Both the position numbers and the translations under genes were made by a program. This document shows, in pieces, positions 46,130-56,853 of a stretch of 64,000 nucleotides of DNA (the stretch's first letter is position 1; the number at the start of each line of letters is the position of its first letter). Origin of the DNA: Podocnemis expansa (taxonomy: Eukaryota > Chordata > Testudines > Podocnemididae); assembly GCA_007922195.1 (NCBI GenBank), contig ML681992.1, forward strand, positions 41,875,221 to 41,939,220, read 5' to 3'. The notes under the pieces were generated by a model that worked only from the letters and a program-made list of their open reading frames with translations, searched no databases and was not told the origin of the DNA.

Positions 46130-48230
46130 AAATGTACGTGTCTTGATTGGGGGCTGCTTGCTTCCTACAACTTCTTTTCTTGTCAAAGCATAGGACCCAT
46201 CTCCTGTCATGAACTTTGCAGGTCTGATGAAGACTATGCCACCACTTGTTACTATGACATGCCAAGCCTTCGGATTAGTCAGAATCAATTCCAAATTCCT
46301 TTGTATCTCACATGCATGTACACTTATAGTGAAGCTCTGAATGTTCCTTTGTTCTGGTTTCCTCTGATGGGTCCCCATGTTGAACGCCCTTAGGTATGTA
46401 TCCATCTTTCAACCTGTTCAGACGGACCAGCCAGTACAGTTGTCTTTGCTTGAATAGGGCTGTTACACTTGGTACATTTAGCCTTTGAAGAACCTCGGCA
46501 TTTTCCCATTTGATATCAAATATGCAGTGCAAGTAATGCAAGTATAAACTGTGGAAAAGTGAAACAAACAAGGAGTCCTGGGGCACTTTTAAAGCCTAAC
46601 AAATTTATTTATTGCATAAGCTTCCATTTCTCCTGGGGAGTATAAGTTGTCCATGTTTCCCCACCTTCTATGAGAAAGCTGAAGATGCGCGCTTGATACA
46701 TGAGCGCTTTGGTCTTGATGACAAGTTCTGAGTTGTTCCATGCTCTTTTAGTTACCTTCTAAAGCTTGTGGCAGCCTTTCCAATGCTAAGACCTAGGTCT
46801 TCATCTAATGACAGATTGGTAGTCACTGTCACACCTGAACAGCTGAACTTTTGGACTACTTCTAGCTGGTTTATATTTAAGATGATTAAAGGATCTTCTA
46901 TAACCTCTTGTTCTAATACAATCATTTTCTTAATTCTAATGAAGAGTGTGCAAATGCCCAACAAGCACTTGAAAGGCATTCCATGAGCACCTGTGGTAGA
47001 TCTTTATCATGGGTTAAAAGGGCAGCATTATCAGTGAATACAAGGTCCTTGATTCGCATCTTTTTTAATCTTAGTCTTTGGCTTAAGTTTTCAGAGATTG
47101 AAGAGTTTCCCACCCAATCCTGTAGGGAGATATACTCCGTCTTTCACAACCTTAAACACACGGTTCAGGACTACTTAGAACAAGATTCCAAAGAACGTAG
47201 GGTCAAGAACATATTCTTGCTTCACTCCACTTTTAAATCACAAAGCTATCCAACACAGATGCATCAAACTGAACATTTGATTTCTTGTTGTCATGAAATG
47301 AACACCACATAAGACTTAACAATGGACATCCTATCTTTTAAATAATTTCAAACACACCTCATTAACTGTGTGTGCCAAATGATTTGTTTAGGTCAGTTTT
47401 GCTCCCTACACTTTTCTGGATGTCGACACTGAGAAAATATCATGTCTATGGTTGATCCAGGCCTGAATCCACACCATGATAAGGAGTAAACACAATTTTC
47501 CAGTTGTTGTAGGTGTACTTAGCTGACTTTGCAAAAGCCTTTCCTGCTACACTTAATAGCAAGATACCTCTGTTACCCCTTTTTGCTTTGATACACACCC
47601 ACCCACCCAACGAGTGATTATGTTAGCATCACATATCTTTTGTGGCATCTTCCAGCATTTAAGTAAAAACTGATAGAGGTATAGTAGTAAGATTTCTTTC
47701 CCACGTTTAGAATTTTTGTTGCGATGCTATCTTTTCCAGGAGCCTTGCTACTTGATAACAAATCAATGACCTTGCTTAGCAATTCTACAGTGGGCTCCAC
47801 ATCCATTTCTAGCATAACCTGCAGAGTTGCTATTTGGTTCAGTGGTTCACTGTTGATGTTCCTTTCTTGTGTGTATAGCTTTGAATAATGTCCAACCCCA
47901 GAAGACAGATGTTTATTTTTATCTATACTAATTTCAACACTTTGTGATTTAAGAGGAGTAACCTTGTCAACAACAAGGCCCTGAGTTTTCTTCAGGGCAT
48001 CATACATGACTGAGATTGCCTGTATCTGAAGCTATCTGTATCTCTTCACAGAGCATGGCCAAGAAATGATTTTCAGTGTCTACCTAGCCACTGCATCTCA
48101 GCTTTTGCATGCTGAAGTCTCACTTTGGTGCTTCTGTTGGCTTCTTATTATGTTCCAGATAGATATATTCTTAGTGTTAATAAAACATAATGGCTCCATT
48201 TCATTTTCTTCAAACCAAACCTTTGTGGAT
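46130..48230 (-). pseudogene. Decayed LINE reverse transcriptase
   Basis: Frames in 5'-to-3' order on the minus strand run as follows. At 48,340-48,098 the readable part is STKVWFEENEMEPLCFINTK. At 48,007-47,618 it contains YDALKKTQGLVVDKVTPLKS and DLLSSSKAPGKDSIATKIL, the KAPGxDxI motif at the start of the RT. At 47,113-46,922 it has LVFTDNAALLTHDKDL, where motif C FADD has become FTDN. At 46,979-46,752 it has VVQKFSCSGVTVTTNLSLDED. At 46,586-46,308 it has FKQRQLYWLVRLNRLKDGYIPK. Stops and frame changes separate every piece. The loss of the second motif C aspartate alone would inactivate polymerisation. Confidence 0.75.
46561..46623 (-). mobile_element. PLE family A tail fragment inserted in the LINE
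   Basis: AACAAACAAGGAGTCCTGGG, GCACTTTTAAAGCCTAAC and TTTATTTATTGCATAAGCTT are the antisense PLE A tip and tail. LINE coding similarity resumes on both sides (DIKWENAEVLQRL to the left; LIEGGETWTTYTPQE to the right in minus-strand reading). No TSD is obvious. Confidence 0.75.
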
Positions 48231-48525
48231 GATCGAGAGTCAACCTGTGGAACTCCTTGCAAGAGGATGTTGTGGAAGCCAAGATTGTAATAGAAGAACA
48301 AAATAGAACTAGGTAAGTTCATGGAGGATAGATCCATCAATGGCTATTAGCCAAATGGGCAGGGATTGCTGTTTGTCAGAGACTGAGAATGGCACATGGG
48401 ATGGATCATTTGATGACTACCCGTTCTGTTCCTTCCCTCTGAAGCATCTGGCATTGTCCACTGCTGGAAGACAGGACACTGAGTTAAATGGACTATTAGT
48501 CTGATCCAATATGGCCATTCTTATG
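48230..48525 (+). mobile_element. CR1 C-terminal/3' UTR fragment
   Basis: TGTGGAACTCCTTGCAAGAG, TCCATCAATGGCTATTAGCC, GGATGGATCATTTGATGACT, GAAGACAGGACACTGAG and ATATGGCCATTCTTATGTTA follow the CR1 3' UTR order on the plus strand. They are the complement of the strings seen in the antisense CR1 at 34,321-35,035. Confidence 0.9.
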
Positions 48526-51500
48526 TTATTTTCCCCACATGTAGCTAAAGCTATTTCATGGATTGTTGTTCCTACATCTTCCCAAAATTCCTCTGCCTTT
48601 ACTAGTAGTGACTTCATAAACTCCTGACTTTTTTTTTTGTTTGTTTGTTTAATGTTAGCAGCATTGATGTTGGGCTTGTCCCAAGTTTTTCTCTACCTGG
48701 ATTCTTAGCCGTAATCTTCACTTGTGCAAAGATCTGAGTATCCAGTGTCTTGCTCTTTTTGTGTAAAGCAAGTCAAGCTCAATGTACAACACATGTTTCA
48801 AACCATTGGAGAACCAAACTCTGAGCTCCTCTCTTAACTGGCTGTTAGAACAACAAATTAGGCAGTGGAGTGGATAAAAGACTGCTGAGGAGGCAGTTCA
48901 ATAAACAGAGTTCTGACAAGGTAAGCAATATAGCAGCATGGATGTCATGAAAAAGAAATATCCCTGTATGGGTGCTCTTTGCAACACTACTCTCTATGCC
49001 TGGGAGTTAGCTCACCCTAATGATGTGCAAGTCTGAGACTTAACTCAGCCGTATATTAACTCAGCATTGGGTGAAACTCAGGGATTTCACCACTAAAATA
49101 AAGAACAAATGCTCCACTACTCCAAAGCAACCCCATCTTGGGAATGTCCCTAGCAAGAGATCTCATATGACAATTATAGAGATGCATCCAGGTGCTGGGA
49201 AGTTCAGGGAGGATATAGAAAGACCCAGCAAAGGGAAAGAAAGGCTCTGACCAGTGGATATTTGCTGACCATCTGCACAAACAAAGATCATAAACAGGTT
49301 ACAATTTGGGCATTAAAAAAATGAAAAAAAAACAAACAGGGAGAAGAAAACAGTTATGATTGATTAATTAGAGGTATTGAATATGGTGAGAGGTTTAGCA
49401 AAGTTAAAGGAGGTAGGTAGCTAGTTTTTCCTATATAACATAAATGAAAACCAACGGCCTTTCTTTGGGAGAAGCATCACTGGACTGCAGTTCAACATCA
49501 GGCTGCCAGACCCACCACTCCTCTGTGTGGCCCAGATGTGCACAGGCATCAGCAACAACTCCAGATGAGTGGATCCTGACTTGTCACTGGATGAAGTTTG
49601 TCTATGTATTGGAAGTGATGAGCATAATAGATTTGCTCAGCATATGAATTCTGTGTGTTTATCTAATAAATGGTTGATAAAAGCACTGCTGTGCATGCAT
49701 CCTTCACTTGGAAAAATTCCTTTAGATGGGACCTGTTGATAGGGGCATGTACTTAAATTGACCAGGACTTTCCTGAGCCGCTTGGGTAAGGGTAACAGCC
49801 TTACACCGAGAGCTCTTAGTAGGGAAAGAGCCGGGGTACCTAAATGAATCAAGTCTTGCTTTGAGTCCTCAGTAGCAGGGTGCCCTAGATGTAAGAAACA
49901 CCATCCCTGGGAGGGATATTGATAGCAGGGAATAAAACTGGGAACACTGGATCTTAAAGTGTGTGAAGCTTCCGCCTGAGCTAAAAGTCCCCACTATAAT
50001 ACTCAGCATTGTGGCAGGATCATTAATTTCACCATGAGACTCCACCACCAGCAAGAAGAGGACAAAGCAACACACTGAATGGGTTTGGATGACACCAACA
50101 TTTGTTCTAGCAAACCAAAATTATCCATAGTACTTTTAGGAAGAAAGCACAACAAAAGCGACTGTGTTTACTATCCATAGATTTCTGAAGAGATCAAAGA
50201 AAAGCAATGCTAATGTACACGATTAATTTTCTCCACCTCAGACTGGTACATGCAATAATATCTGATCAAACATTGATAACAGATAGTTCAGTATATGTGT
50301 GCTTTTAAACATTGCAGTCACCCACACAAACAGTTTACCACATCCCTTCTCACCTATGTTTCTCTGAGACAAATATGTAATTGATAAATAAAATCAGAAG
50401 TACTGATTGTTAGTGGAAAACCACAGCTTAGAGGGGAATATAATAAAAGCCAAGACTTTTTCCCATTGAAGCCAATTTGAGCTTTGCCACTGACTTTATG
50501 GGAGCAAATTGGGCCTTAAAGGCACTGCAGAAAAAGTAACCTTAGAAGTTAGTAACCCTGCAGTCCTGAATAAGTCCTTCAATTCCCCCTTCACATATCT
50601 GTAATTGCTATATGCCACACCTCTGATACAGGGAAAAAGTCTTGATCCTGAGACTTTCCAGAGTGAAAACAATGAAAGAAATGGGACAGATATAGGTAAT
50701 AATTTAATCAAGCCAATAAATTATCTACCTCTTCCTGGCCAAATCTTGGGACCTTTAATCCATTCTCGCCCATTGGCTTTTATGTTTCTTTTGAAACTCT
50801 TGAATATACTCTTCCTGTATCACCTCCTCAGGATCATCTGTGGTAGGCCCTACCTTTACCCATCCACTCTTTAGACTGGGTCCTTCCACCCTTGGCTACC
50901 TCCAGTTCTCCACTCATGCCAGGTTTCAACTCATCCACTTAAGCAGTGCAGGTACCACCTCCATTTTGATGGCTCCAATCTATTCTGTACTCCTAATTGT
51001 TTTCTTTTATCCTGTTTCACATCTCACCTTCTCTCTGATCTCCTCTTGCTCCTTAATGTGAGCCATTCCTAGGACCAAATTTTGTATCGCCCTGAGCCTT
51101 TTGTATTTGACTTTTCCAGTGTCATTCCTTTTTGTAATATTACACACCTATTTTGCACTATTACAATTGGCTACACAAGATGCAGGGCAATGGACAATCA
51201 GGACCCTGATGTTTCCATCAATCGCTTCTCTATACCCCTCCTGTCTCCTTTAAGAATATCACCATCCTTTCTTTTGCCGATGGTCAGCACCTAAAGTTGT
51301 CTGAGTCCTCCCCTTTATTACTCCCCTTGCAATATTTCTAAAATCAAGACTTTTATCTCTGTCCATAGTGACTTTTTTATCCAAAACCAAATAATCTCCT
51401 GTTTTGATTGCCATAATCTCCTTCTTTCTAACCTCCTTAGCCCTTCTAGACCTATGGGGGGGGAGGAGTTAAGTTAGCTTTCCTTAACTGACCATTTTGA

Positions 51501-51730
51501 CCATTTCATTAGTTGCAGCCCACACTGAGTCCTTTCTTGGTTGTCCTCTTCTCCACCTCTGCAATTTCAAATTTAAGAAGCAATAGCATTCTTTGCCTCA
51601 AAGACATTAAATTAATGTGACTCATGAAAAATATCCATTACATAAGAAAAACCAGAAGAGGTATTGTAAGGCAATGGAAGCCTTCACTAAAAAGAGCAAG
51701 CAACATGAGTGTAAAAAAGAAAAAAAATTT
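48526..51730. other. Stretch with no recognised gene or element
   Basis: Several frames of 67-89 codons on both strands have no recognisable domain. CTCTTCTTTATT-like pyrimidine-rich sequence at 50,820-51,560 explains hydrophobic translations. Nothing with transposon ends was found. Confidence 0.4.
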
Positions 51731-51731
51731 G

Positions 51732-51733
<2 letters not shown>

Positions 51734-51768
<35 letters not shown>
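51734..51768. repeat. (CA)n microsatellite
   Basis: About 17 uninterrupted CA units, followed by CTTACACACTTTCG. Confidence 0.95.
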
Positions 51769-51769
<1 letters not shown>

Positions 51770-52129
51770 ACACACTTTCGATAAAAAGGTTTTCTGGTTG
51801 AGTGAGAGAGACGATAGTGGTGTTTTGTTACTGCTGCTGCTTTATAGTTTTACATATTAAGCTGATTTTATGAATCCACTCACTACGTTGCTCTTTTAAT
51901 GTACGTTTTCAATTTCTCCCATTTTCCAATCTAGCTATAATAAACAATATTTAACTACATCTGGCTACGGACAAGATAGACTTCAAAATGATTGCCTATC
52001 CATTGATCTTGAAAACACTTGAGCACATGAATAACTACTCCCCTGAACAGCCCATGTACTAATTGGGGTGATTTATATCCCTGTACTAACTGATGTTATT
52101 TATGTGACTGAAGTTATTTTACAGCTTTT

Positions 52130-52245
52130 AAAGGTCAGAAGGTACCGATATCATCTAGCATGACCACTTGCATAACCTTACCCAATATTTTCTGCATCAA
52201 GCCCAGAAATTCTGTTTGAGTCAGAGCATCCCTTTCATAATGTTA
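52130..52245 (-). mobile_element. CR1 3' end fragment, antisense
   Basis: AGGTCAGAAGGTACCGATAT, CATCTAGCATGACCACTTGC, ATTTTCTGCATCAAGCCCAG and TTTGAGTCAGAGCATCCCTT match, in order, the antisense of the CR1 3' end, as also seen at 54,152-54,385. Confidence 0.75.
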
Positions 52246-52260
52246 GACAGTGATTTAGAG

Positions 52261-52448
52261 CACTGGTTTTCAAACTTAGGGTCAGGACCCAGTACTGGCT
52301 CACAGACCCTCAGGTACTGGCTTGTGGAACCCCCAACTTCTGCCACCAAAAGACTGAATGCATTGTGTTATGATGTAATTGTTGGGTTGCAGGCATAAGT
52401 GCTTTTTCTCAACTGGGTCCTGAGGAAAAAAAAATTTGAAAATCATTG
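52261..52448. mobile_element. hAT MITE, 188 bp, same family as 30,925
   Basis: The ends are CACTGGTTTTCAAACTTAGG and, inward from the right, CAATGATTTTCAAATTTTTT. The body shares GGACCCAGTACTGGCTCACA, GACCCTCAGGTACTGGC and TTGCAGGCATAA with the copy at 30,925-31,120. The flanking 8-mers (ATTTAGAG / TCTTAAGA) do not match convincingly, so this copy is older or has suffered edge changes. Confidence 0.85.
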
Positions 52449-52474
52449 TCTTAAGAATATGTATATACAGCTAA

Positions 52475-52550
52475 ACAAGCAAGGAGTCCTGTGGCACTTT
52501 GAAAGATTAACAAATCTATTTATTGCACCTTTTTACCCCTTTGGAACTTA
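52475..52550 (-). mobile_element. PLE family A tail fragment
   Basis: AAACAAGCAAGGAGTCCTGT, GGCACTTTGAAAGATTAAC and TCTATTTATTGCACC are antisense PLE A. ACCCCTTTGGAACTT follows, which is the extreme sense tip, so the copy may be an inverted dimer with nearly all of its right arm deleted. Confidence 0.7.
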
Positions 52551-53127
52551 ATAACCAGTCCCCGGTTGATAGACTCAGGCTCAAAGAGTTTACATTACCA
52601 TCCTAAACATAGCTGTGTAGATAGCATTTTTATATTCTTACCCAGGCTGAAGCCTGGGTTCTGAACCTTCTCCCACTGTCTATGATTCAGAGCTGAAGCT
52701 GCAGATCCTGTTTCTACTGAGGTAGTGCAAACCCACCAAGCCTGAATCTGGCTTAAAGGCTCACTGCTGAGCTCTTTGTAGACATCACTTTAAAGACTTG
52801 AAGTAATGGATAGTCTACATCACGTTTTACGTAAACTGTTCTAACAGTTAGTTGACCTCACTTAAAAAAAAAAGTAGGCTGAATCTAGTTTTACAGGCTT
52901 TGGCTGTCATTTCTTAGAAACTGGTCCTAATTCTCTCTCACTTACACCAGAGACATGCCTACCTAACACCACAGACTTGTGAGAACAATGCTAGACCAGT
53001 TATGCTGGAGATGATATTGAAGTCTATATTACTTGACAAGAGACAGAATCTGTAATGGGCATCACGCTCTATGGTATTTTAAAAATTGCACCCTGTTTCT
53101 ATTTCCAACTACTGGATGTCATTATGC

Positions 53128-53446
53128 TTTTTTTTTTCCCCTCCTCCTGCTAGCTAGACTCAAAAACTGTCACTACGACACAATCTCAGCCCTAGCCTAC
53201 ACCGAGGGCTTTTCGGGGGCAGTCGACCACCATTTACACAAGGAACATAAAATTTGTTGCGCAAACGACAGCGACTTTCTAAGACACCATTACATGTTAG
53301 GAGAAAGCCAACAGCAAATTGCTCATGCTCGGCTGTTCCCTATACCTCCGGACTCCTGGGACTTCTGGGGTTGGCTTCTGGGAGTGGCTCGCCATGATCC
53401 GCTCCCGGAAGCCCGAACTGACGGTGGCATCAGTATAGACATACCC
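53128..53446 (-). other. CpG-rich 319 bp insert next to a T10 run, flanked by a 9 bp near-repeat
   Basis: Flanking strings are TCATTATGC (53,119-53,127) and TCATTATAC (53,447-53,455), 8 of 9 identical. On the minus strand the insert begins GGGTATGTCTATACTGATGC and ends in A10 at 53,137-53,128, the layout of a retroposed transcript. It holds roughly a dozen CpG sites (for example around 53,217, 53,260, 53,390 and 53,405), far more than its surroundings. Its first 14 bases also resemble the GGCTATGTCTACAC ends of the MITEs, so a one-ended MITE remnant is the alternative. Small frames exist (159 codons on plus overlapping the flanks; about 32 codons from an ATGGCGAGCC on minus); none is recognised. 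Confidence 0.5.
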
Positions 53447-53455
53447 TCATTATAC

Positions 53456-54151
53456 TCACTTGCTCACTCAAGTGGAAAAAGCAAACAAAGAATGAGGCCA
53501 ATTCTCCACTAAGCTGCACCTTGTGATGTCATTTATACCATACAAGGTAGTTGCAAAACTATAAAATAACAGCAGTTTAATTTCATAACATAATTTGAGG
53601 ATTGATGTTAATAAAGCTATGCTGATTTATACCAGCTGAAGAGTTGGTTTTATAATTATTTTCACATGTGAAATCATGCTGCATTTGTGTATAGCTTTTT
53701 AGAGCTGAAAGACAGTACATGACTCAAAATGGAATCTAATCCTCACTTTTGCTCTTTAATATAATCACAGTCCTGCTCATAACCACAGAGTTAATATGCA
53801 GGAAAATGGAGATGGAACTAATTTAACATCAAACATATCTAATCTTAAATCATCTGAAAATGGAGATTAAACCTTTCTGCAGCTCAAGTTTTTTCACAAT
53901 GATTATTTCCTGTTAAAACCCACATTAATAAAGACTGGTGTACTTTCAAAAATAACTCCATTTGCTGTTCTGTATCAAGAAATACACTCCATTAAATAAA
54001 ATGCAGTTTGAGGACAGTCTCGATTAAGCAGACTTTGGTGTATTGTCATCAGCCATAAAAGACATGCTAGTGGCTCTGACGCAATTTAGCAAAATTAAGA
54101 ATTTGAATCCATTATAAATGGGATAAAAGCACTTTTAGAACAACATTGACT
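53456..54151. other. AT-rich stretch, nothing recognised
   Basis: No frames over 60 codons and no element termini. Confidence 0.5.
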
Positions 54152-54385
54152 TGTAGATTAGAAGGCCAGATGGGACCCTATGATCATCTTGTATAACCTG
54201 CATAACATGGGCCATAAAACTTCCCAATATTAATTCTCTTTTTCTGACTATGGCATATCTTTAGAAAAAAAATCCAACCTCGATTTTAAAAATTGCCAGT
54301 GATAAAGAATCCACCACAACCCTTGATAAGTTGTTCCAGTTATTAATACACACTTAAAATTTGTCCTTATTGTCAGTCCTAATGG

Positions 54386-55203
54386 CAGAGGCAGCCTTAG
54401 GCAATTGGAAGCCCCAGGCAAAGCCCTTTATGGGGCCCCCCTACAGGCCCCCACTGCCACCCTCACCGGGGCCCTGGTCCCCTCTGCAACCCTAACTGAC
54501 CCCCCCCAGTCTCATCTTCATTGGGGTGGGGGGGGGAAACGGGGGGCCATGGACTGCCAAGGCCAGAAGCTGCACCACCTCCCTGCCTGCCAAGCTCTCT
54601 GCAGCAGGGGCACAGCAGCGCTCCCTGCCTACCCTCCGTCAGTGGCACCTCTCCAGGGGGAGAGAGGAGACCAGCTGGCATGGAGCTGCAGCTTGTGTGG
54701 AGTGGAGCCCTGGAGCGGCCTGCTCCAAAGAGTTCAGGCTGCTTCACCCCTGGCCATCCCAAGCCTAAATAAAAACTGCCTCACCCCCAGGCTCTGTATT
54801 GGGCCTGTTCAGGCTTGGGGTGGCCATGGGCAAAGCAGCCCAAACTCCTGAAGTGGAAAAAGCAAGGAGTCTTGCGGCACTTAAAGACTAACAGATTTAT
54901 TTATTGCATGAGCTTTCGTGGGAGAAAAACTGCAGCTCTGCACTGGCTGCCCTCCTCTGTCCTCTGGGGGACGTGTGGCTGCCTGAGGGTAGGCAGGGAG
55001 TGCTACTCCCCCCACTGCAGAGAGGCAGGGCGGGCAGGCGGGCAAGCAGGACGGCACAGCCACTGGCCATGGGGGTCCACGCCCCCACTCCTCCACCACC
55101 CTGTGAGAGCAGGGTTAGGTGAAGCAGGCAACCACTACAGGGCCCCTTACTGCTCGGGTCCCTAGGCTGCCACCTGCTTCACTTACCCCAAGAGCCACCT
55201 CTG
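54386..55203. mobile_element. hAT element, 818 bp, inside CR1 and carrying a PLE tail
   Basis: The left end is CAGAGGCAGCCTTAGGCAAT; the right end inward is CAGAGGTGGCTCTTGGGGTA. The TSD is CCTAATGG (54,378-54,385) and CTTAATGG (55,204-55,211), 7 of 8 identical, and the CR1 host resumes at each side. The interior is GC-rich. Long overlapping frames (for example 148 codons plus and 99 codons minus at 54,405-54,851) have no domains. About 75 bp of it is a later PLE tail insertion. Confidence 0.85.
54855..54929 (-). mobile_element. PLE family A tail inside the hAT element
   Basis: AAAAAGCAAGGAGTCTTGCG, GCACTTAAAGACTAACAG and TTTATTTATTGCATGAGCTT followed by TCGTGGGAGAAAAA are the antisense PLE tail. 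They are bounded on both sides by the GC-rich hAT interior. The tail is little diverged from the coding copy at 58,918, with shared GAGTCTTGCGGCACTTAAAG. Confidence 0.82.
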
Positions 55204-55544
55204 CTTAATGGGTCTGATTTCAGCTACCATCTTCTGGATCTTGTTGAACCTTTGTATACTCTTTGGCTGTGCACAACTCCTAGCAAAGTATTTAGTGCTA
55301 ACATCTGAAGAAATAACAATGCCATTAAAAAAAATACATACTCCCTATTAAAAATACTGTTCCTAAGAACGGCAGACACTTAGTGTAGTTAAGGGAGAGA
55401 ATGCTTAAAATGGTGTTTCTTCAGAACACTATCATTGCAACTTCCCAGCTACAAACTCATAAAAAACATCAATCAATCCCTCTACATTGTACAGTTGTGT
55501 AGCCTTTGAATTCCTCCATCATGCAAACAGAGCATCTTTGATAC

Positions 55545-55678
55545 AACAAAACAAGAGTTCTGTGGCCTATGAAAGCTTACACCCAAAGAAACTTGTTAGT
55601 TTTTAAGGTGCTACAAGACTGTTGTTGTTTTTGCAGCAGAGAGACTAACACAGCTACCTCTCTAGAACTTGTCTTTGT
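55545..55678 (+). mobile_element. PLE family C tail fragment, sense
   Basis: TATGAAAGCTTACACCCAAA, GAAACTTGTTAGTTTTTAAG, GTGCTACAAGACTGTTGTTG and GCAGAGAGACTAACACAGCT follow the layout of PLE A (GAAAGCTTATGC, TTGTTAGTCTTTAA, GTGCCACAGGACTCC, ACTAACACGGCT). The tip differs: CTACAAGACTGTTG replaces CCACAGGACTCCTTG. It is preceded by an antisense ACAAGAGTTCTGTGGC string, again an inverted tip. Confidence 0.7.
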
Positions 55679-56845
55679 TACAGGGATCTATGGTATTAAT
55701 ATAATTAAGTTTGCAGGGGAATACATTTTCTTTAACACAGGTAGAATTTTAGATCCACAAGAATACAAGATGGTTTCTTCAATGAATGTACAGCTTTATT
55801 GAAATCAACTGAGTTTGTACTGTGTGATGATCTAGCCTGGTATCTACAGCCCCTAAACAGATTAGAAAATCTCAGGTTTAAAAATTCTATTATTTCAAAC
55901 CACAATTAAGAAATTCAAAACGTTTTTGCCAGAAAATGCCTTTAAGGAAGACAGATATGGGGGGACATGAGGACCAAATATAGCACAATTTTATTACCCT
56001 TGGCTAGTAATAAAAAAAGAGAAACTGATCACAAGGATTTTACCTACTCTCCTAGAGAGTGCTTCCCTTTTTATTTTTAATTCCATCCATGAAAGGCTGT
56101 AACCCAAGTTGTGTTACTAAGGTTAAAGCTGACATAATCCGTGACACTGACAATTCTACACAGTGAAGGTAGCTGAGTTCCCTGAAAGATGAGAGAAAAA
56201 TATAGTAAAATCTGACAATTTTGTAACTTGAAACATTTATACTATGGCTATGTCTGGAAAAAAAATCCTTTCTTGAGACAGGCAAGCACATACATCTGGT
56301 TAAGAGCAGGTCTTTTCCTTTCTTTTTTTAAGAAGAAATCCCTGATCAAAGGAGGGAAAATATGATAACTGTTGGCACGGTTATCTTTATCTGTCATAAG
56401 GAATACAGGATATTCTTGTTTTCAATATTGTACCTTTAAATTATGTTGTACATTTTCAATTCTTCTAGATGTAGAGCACTGAAAAACTACAAACAAGAAA
56501 CTATTACTTCCAAACTCAAGTGCTATCAAATTGTTCAACCTCCTCTAGATGCTGTTTATGCTTTGAGGTTGGACCTTCTTTGGTCAGTTAGAAGCACGAC
56601 TGCCCCACCTATTGTCACAGATATCCAAGATCAGCCTTTTTTTGCAATTAGGAATCCCAAAGCAATGTTCAAATGCTATCCTTGCAAACGGTGTGTGGCA
56701 AACCACAGGTGTTATTTTCTGAACCCAATAAAAATTGAAATCGTAGTTGTCATGTTCACATAGCCTTCTCACAAAGTGCCAAAGGAAATACAACTAAACA
56801 AACTGAATTGTTGGGGGGGGGGGCATGGTCTTTTTTTTCTTTAAC
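55679..56845. other. Stretch with no recognised gene or element
   Basis: The 106-codon frame at 56,443-56,763 (plus) overlaps a 69-codon minus frame and has no domain. A G10 run lies at 56,813-56,822 beside the next hAT. Confidence 0.45.
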
Positions 56846-56853
56846 ACTATTTA

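Larger units (their letters stand above)
46122..48245 (-). mobile_element. Non-CR1 LINE (RTE-like), 5'-truncated, antisense
   Basis: On the minus strand, decayed coding pieces occur in the order expected of one retrotransposon: the region after the endonuclease (WFEENEMEP, about 48,214), the RT N-terminal region, RT motif C, and the C-terminal region with RQLYWLVRLNRL. The family label is an inference: these segments resemble RTE/CR1-group LINEs with an RQLRWxGHxxRM C-terminus. A 63 bp antisense PLE tail (46,561-46,623) interrupts the C-terminal part. The element is truncated upstream and adjoins a CR1 fragment at 48,230-48,525. Confidence 0.75.
54152..55260 (-). mobile_element. CR1 3' fragment, antisense, split by a hAT element
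   Basis: The left piece (AAGGCCAGATGGGACCCTAT, GATCATCTTGTATAACCTGC, AAATCCAACCTCGATTTTA, AATCCACCACAACCCTTGAT, 54,162-54,385) and the right piece (GTCTGATTTCAGCTACCATC, TGGATCTTGTTGAACCTTTG, 55,212-55,255) are consecutive parts of the antisense CR1 3' region. The hAT at 54,386-55,203 separates them. There is no coding sequence. Confidence 0.75.

Noticed and set aside
45977..46393. 138-codon plus-strand frame
   Set aside because: It is antisense to the LINE and crosses the palindromic hAT MITE.
53368..53396. ATGGCGAGCC start on the minus strand (about 32 codons) as a small protein
   Set aside because: Short, with no homologue recognised and no sign of a promoter; kept only as a note under the insert.
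53033..53512. 159-codon plus-strand frame as a gene
   Set aside because: It starts and ends outside the CpG-rich insert, crosses the poly-T and both flanks, and shows no domain; the opposite strand is the likelier sense of the insert.
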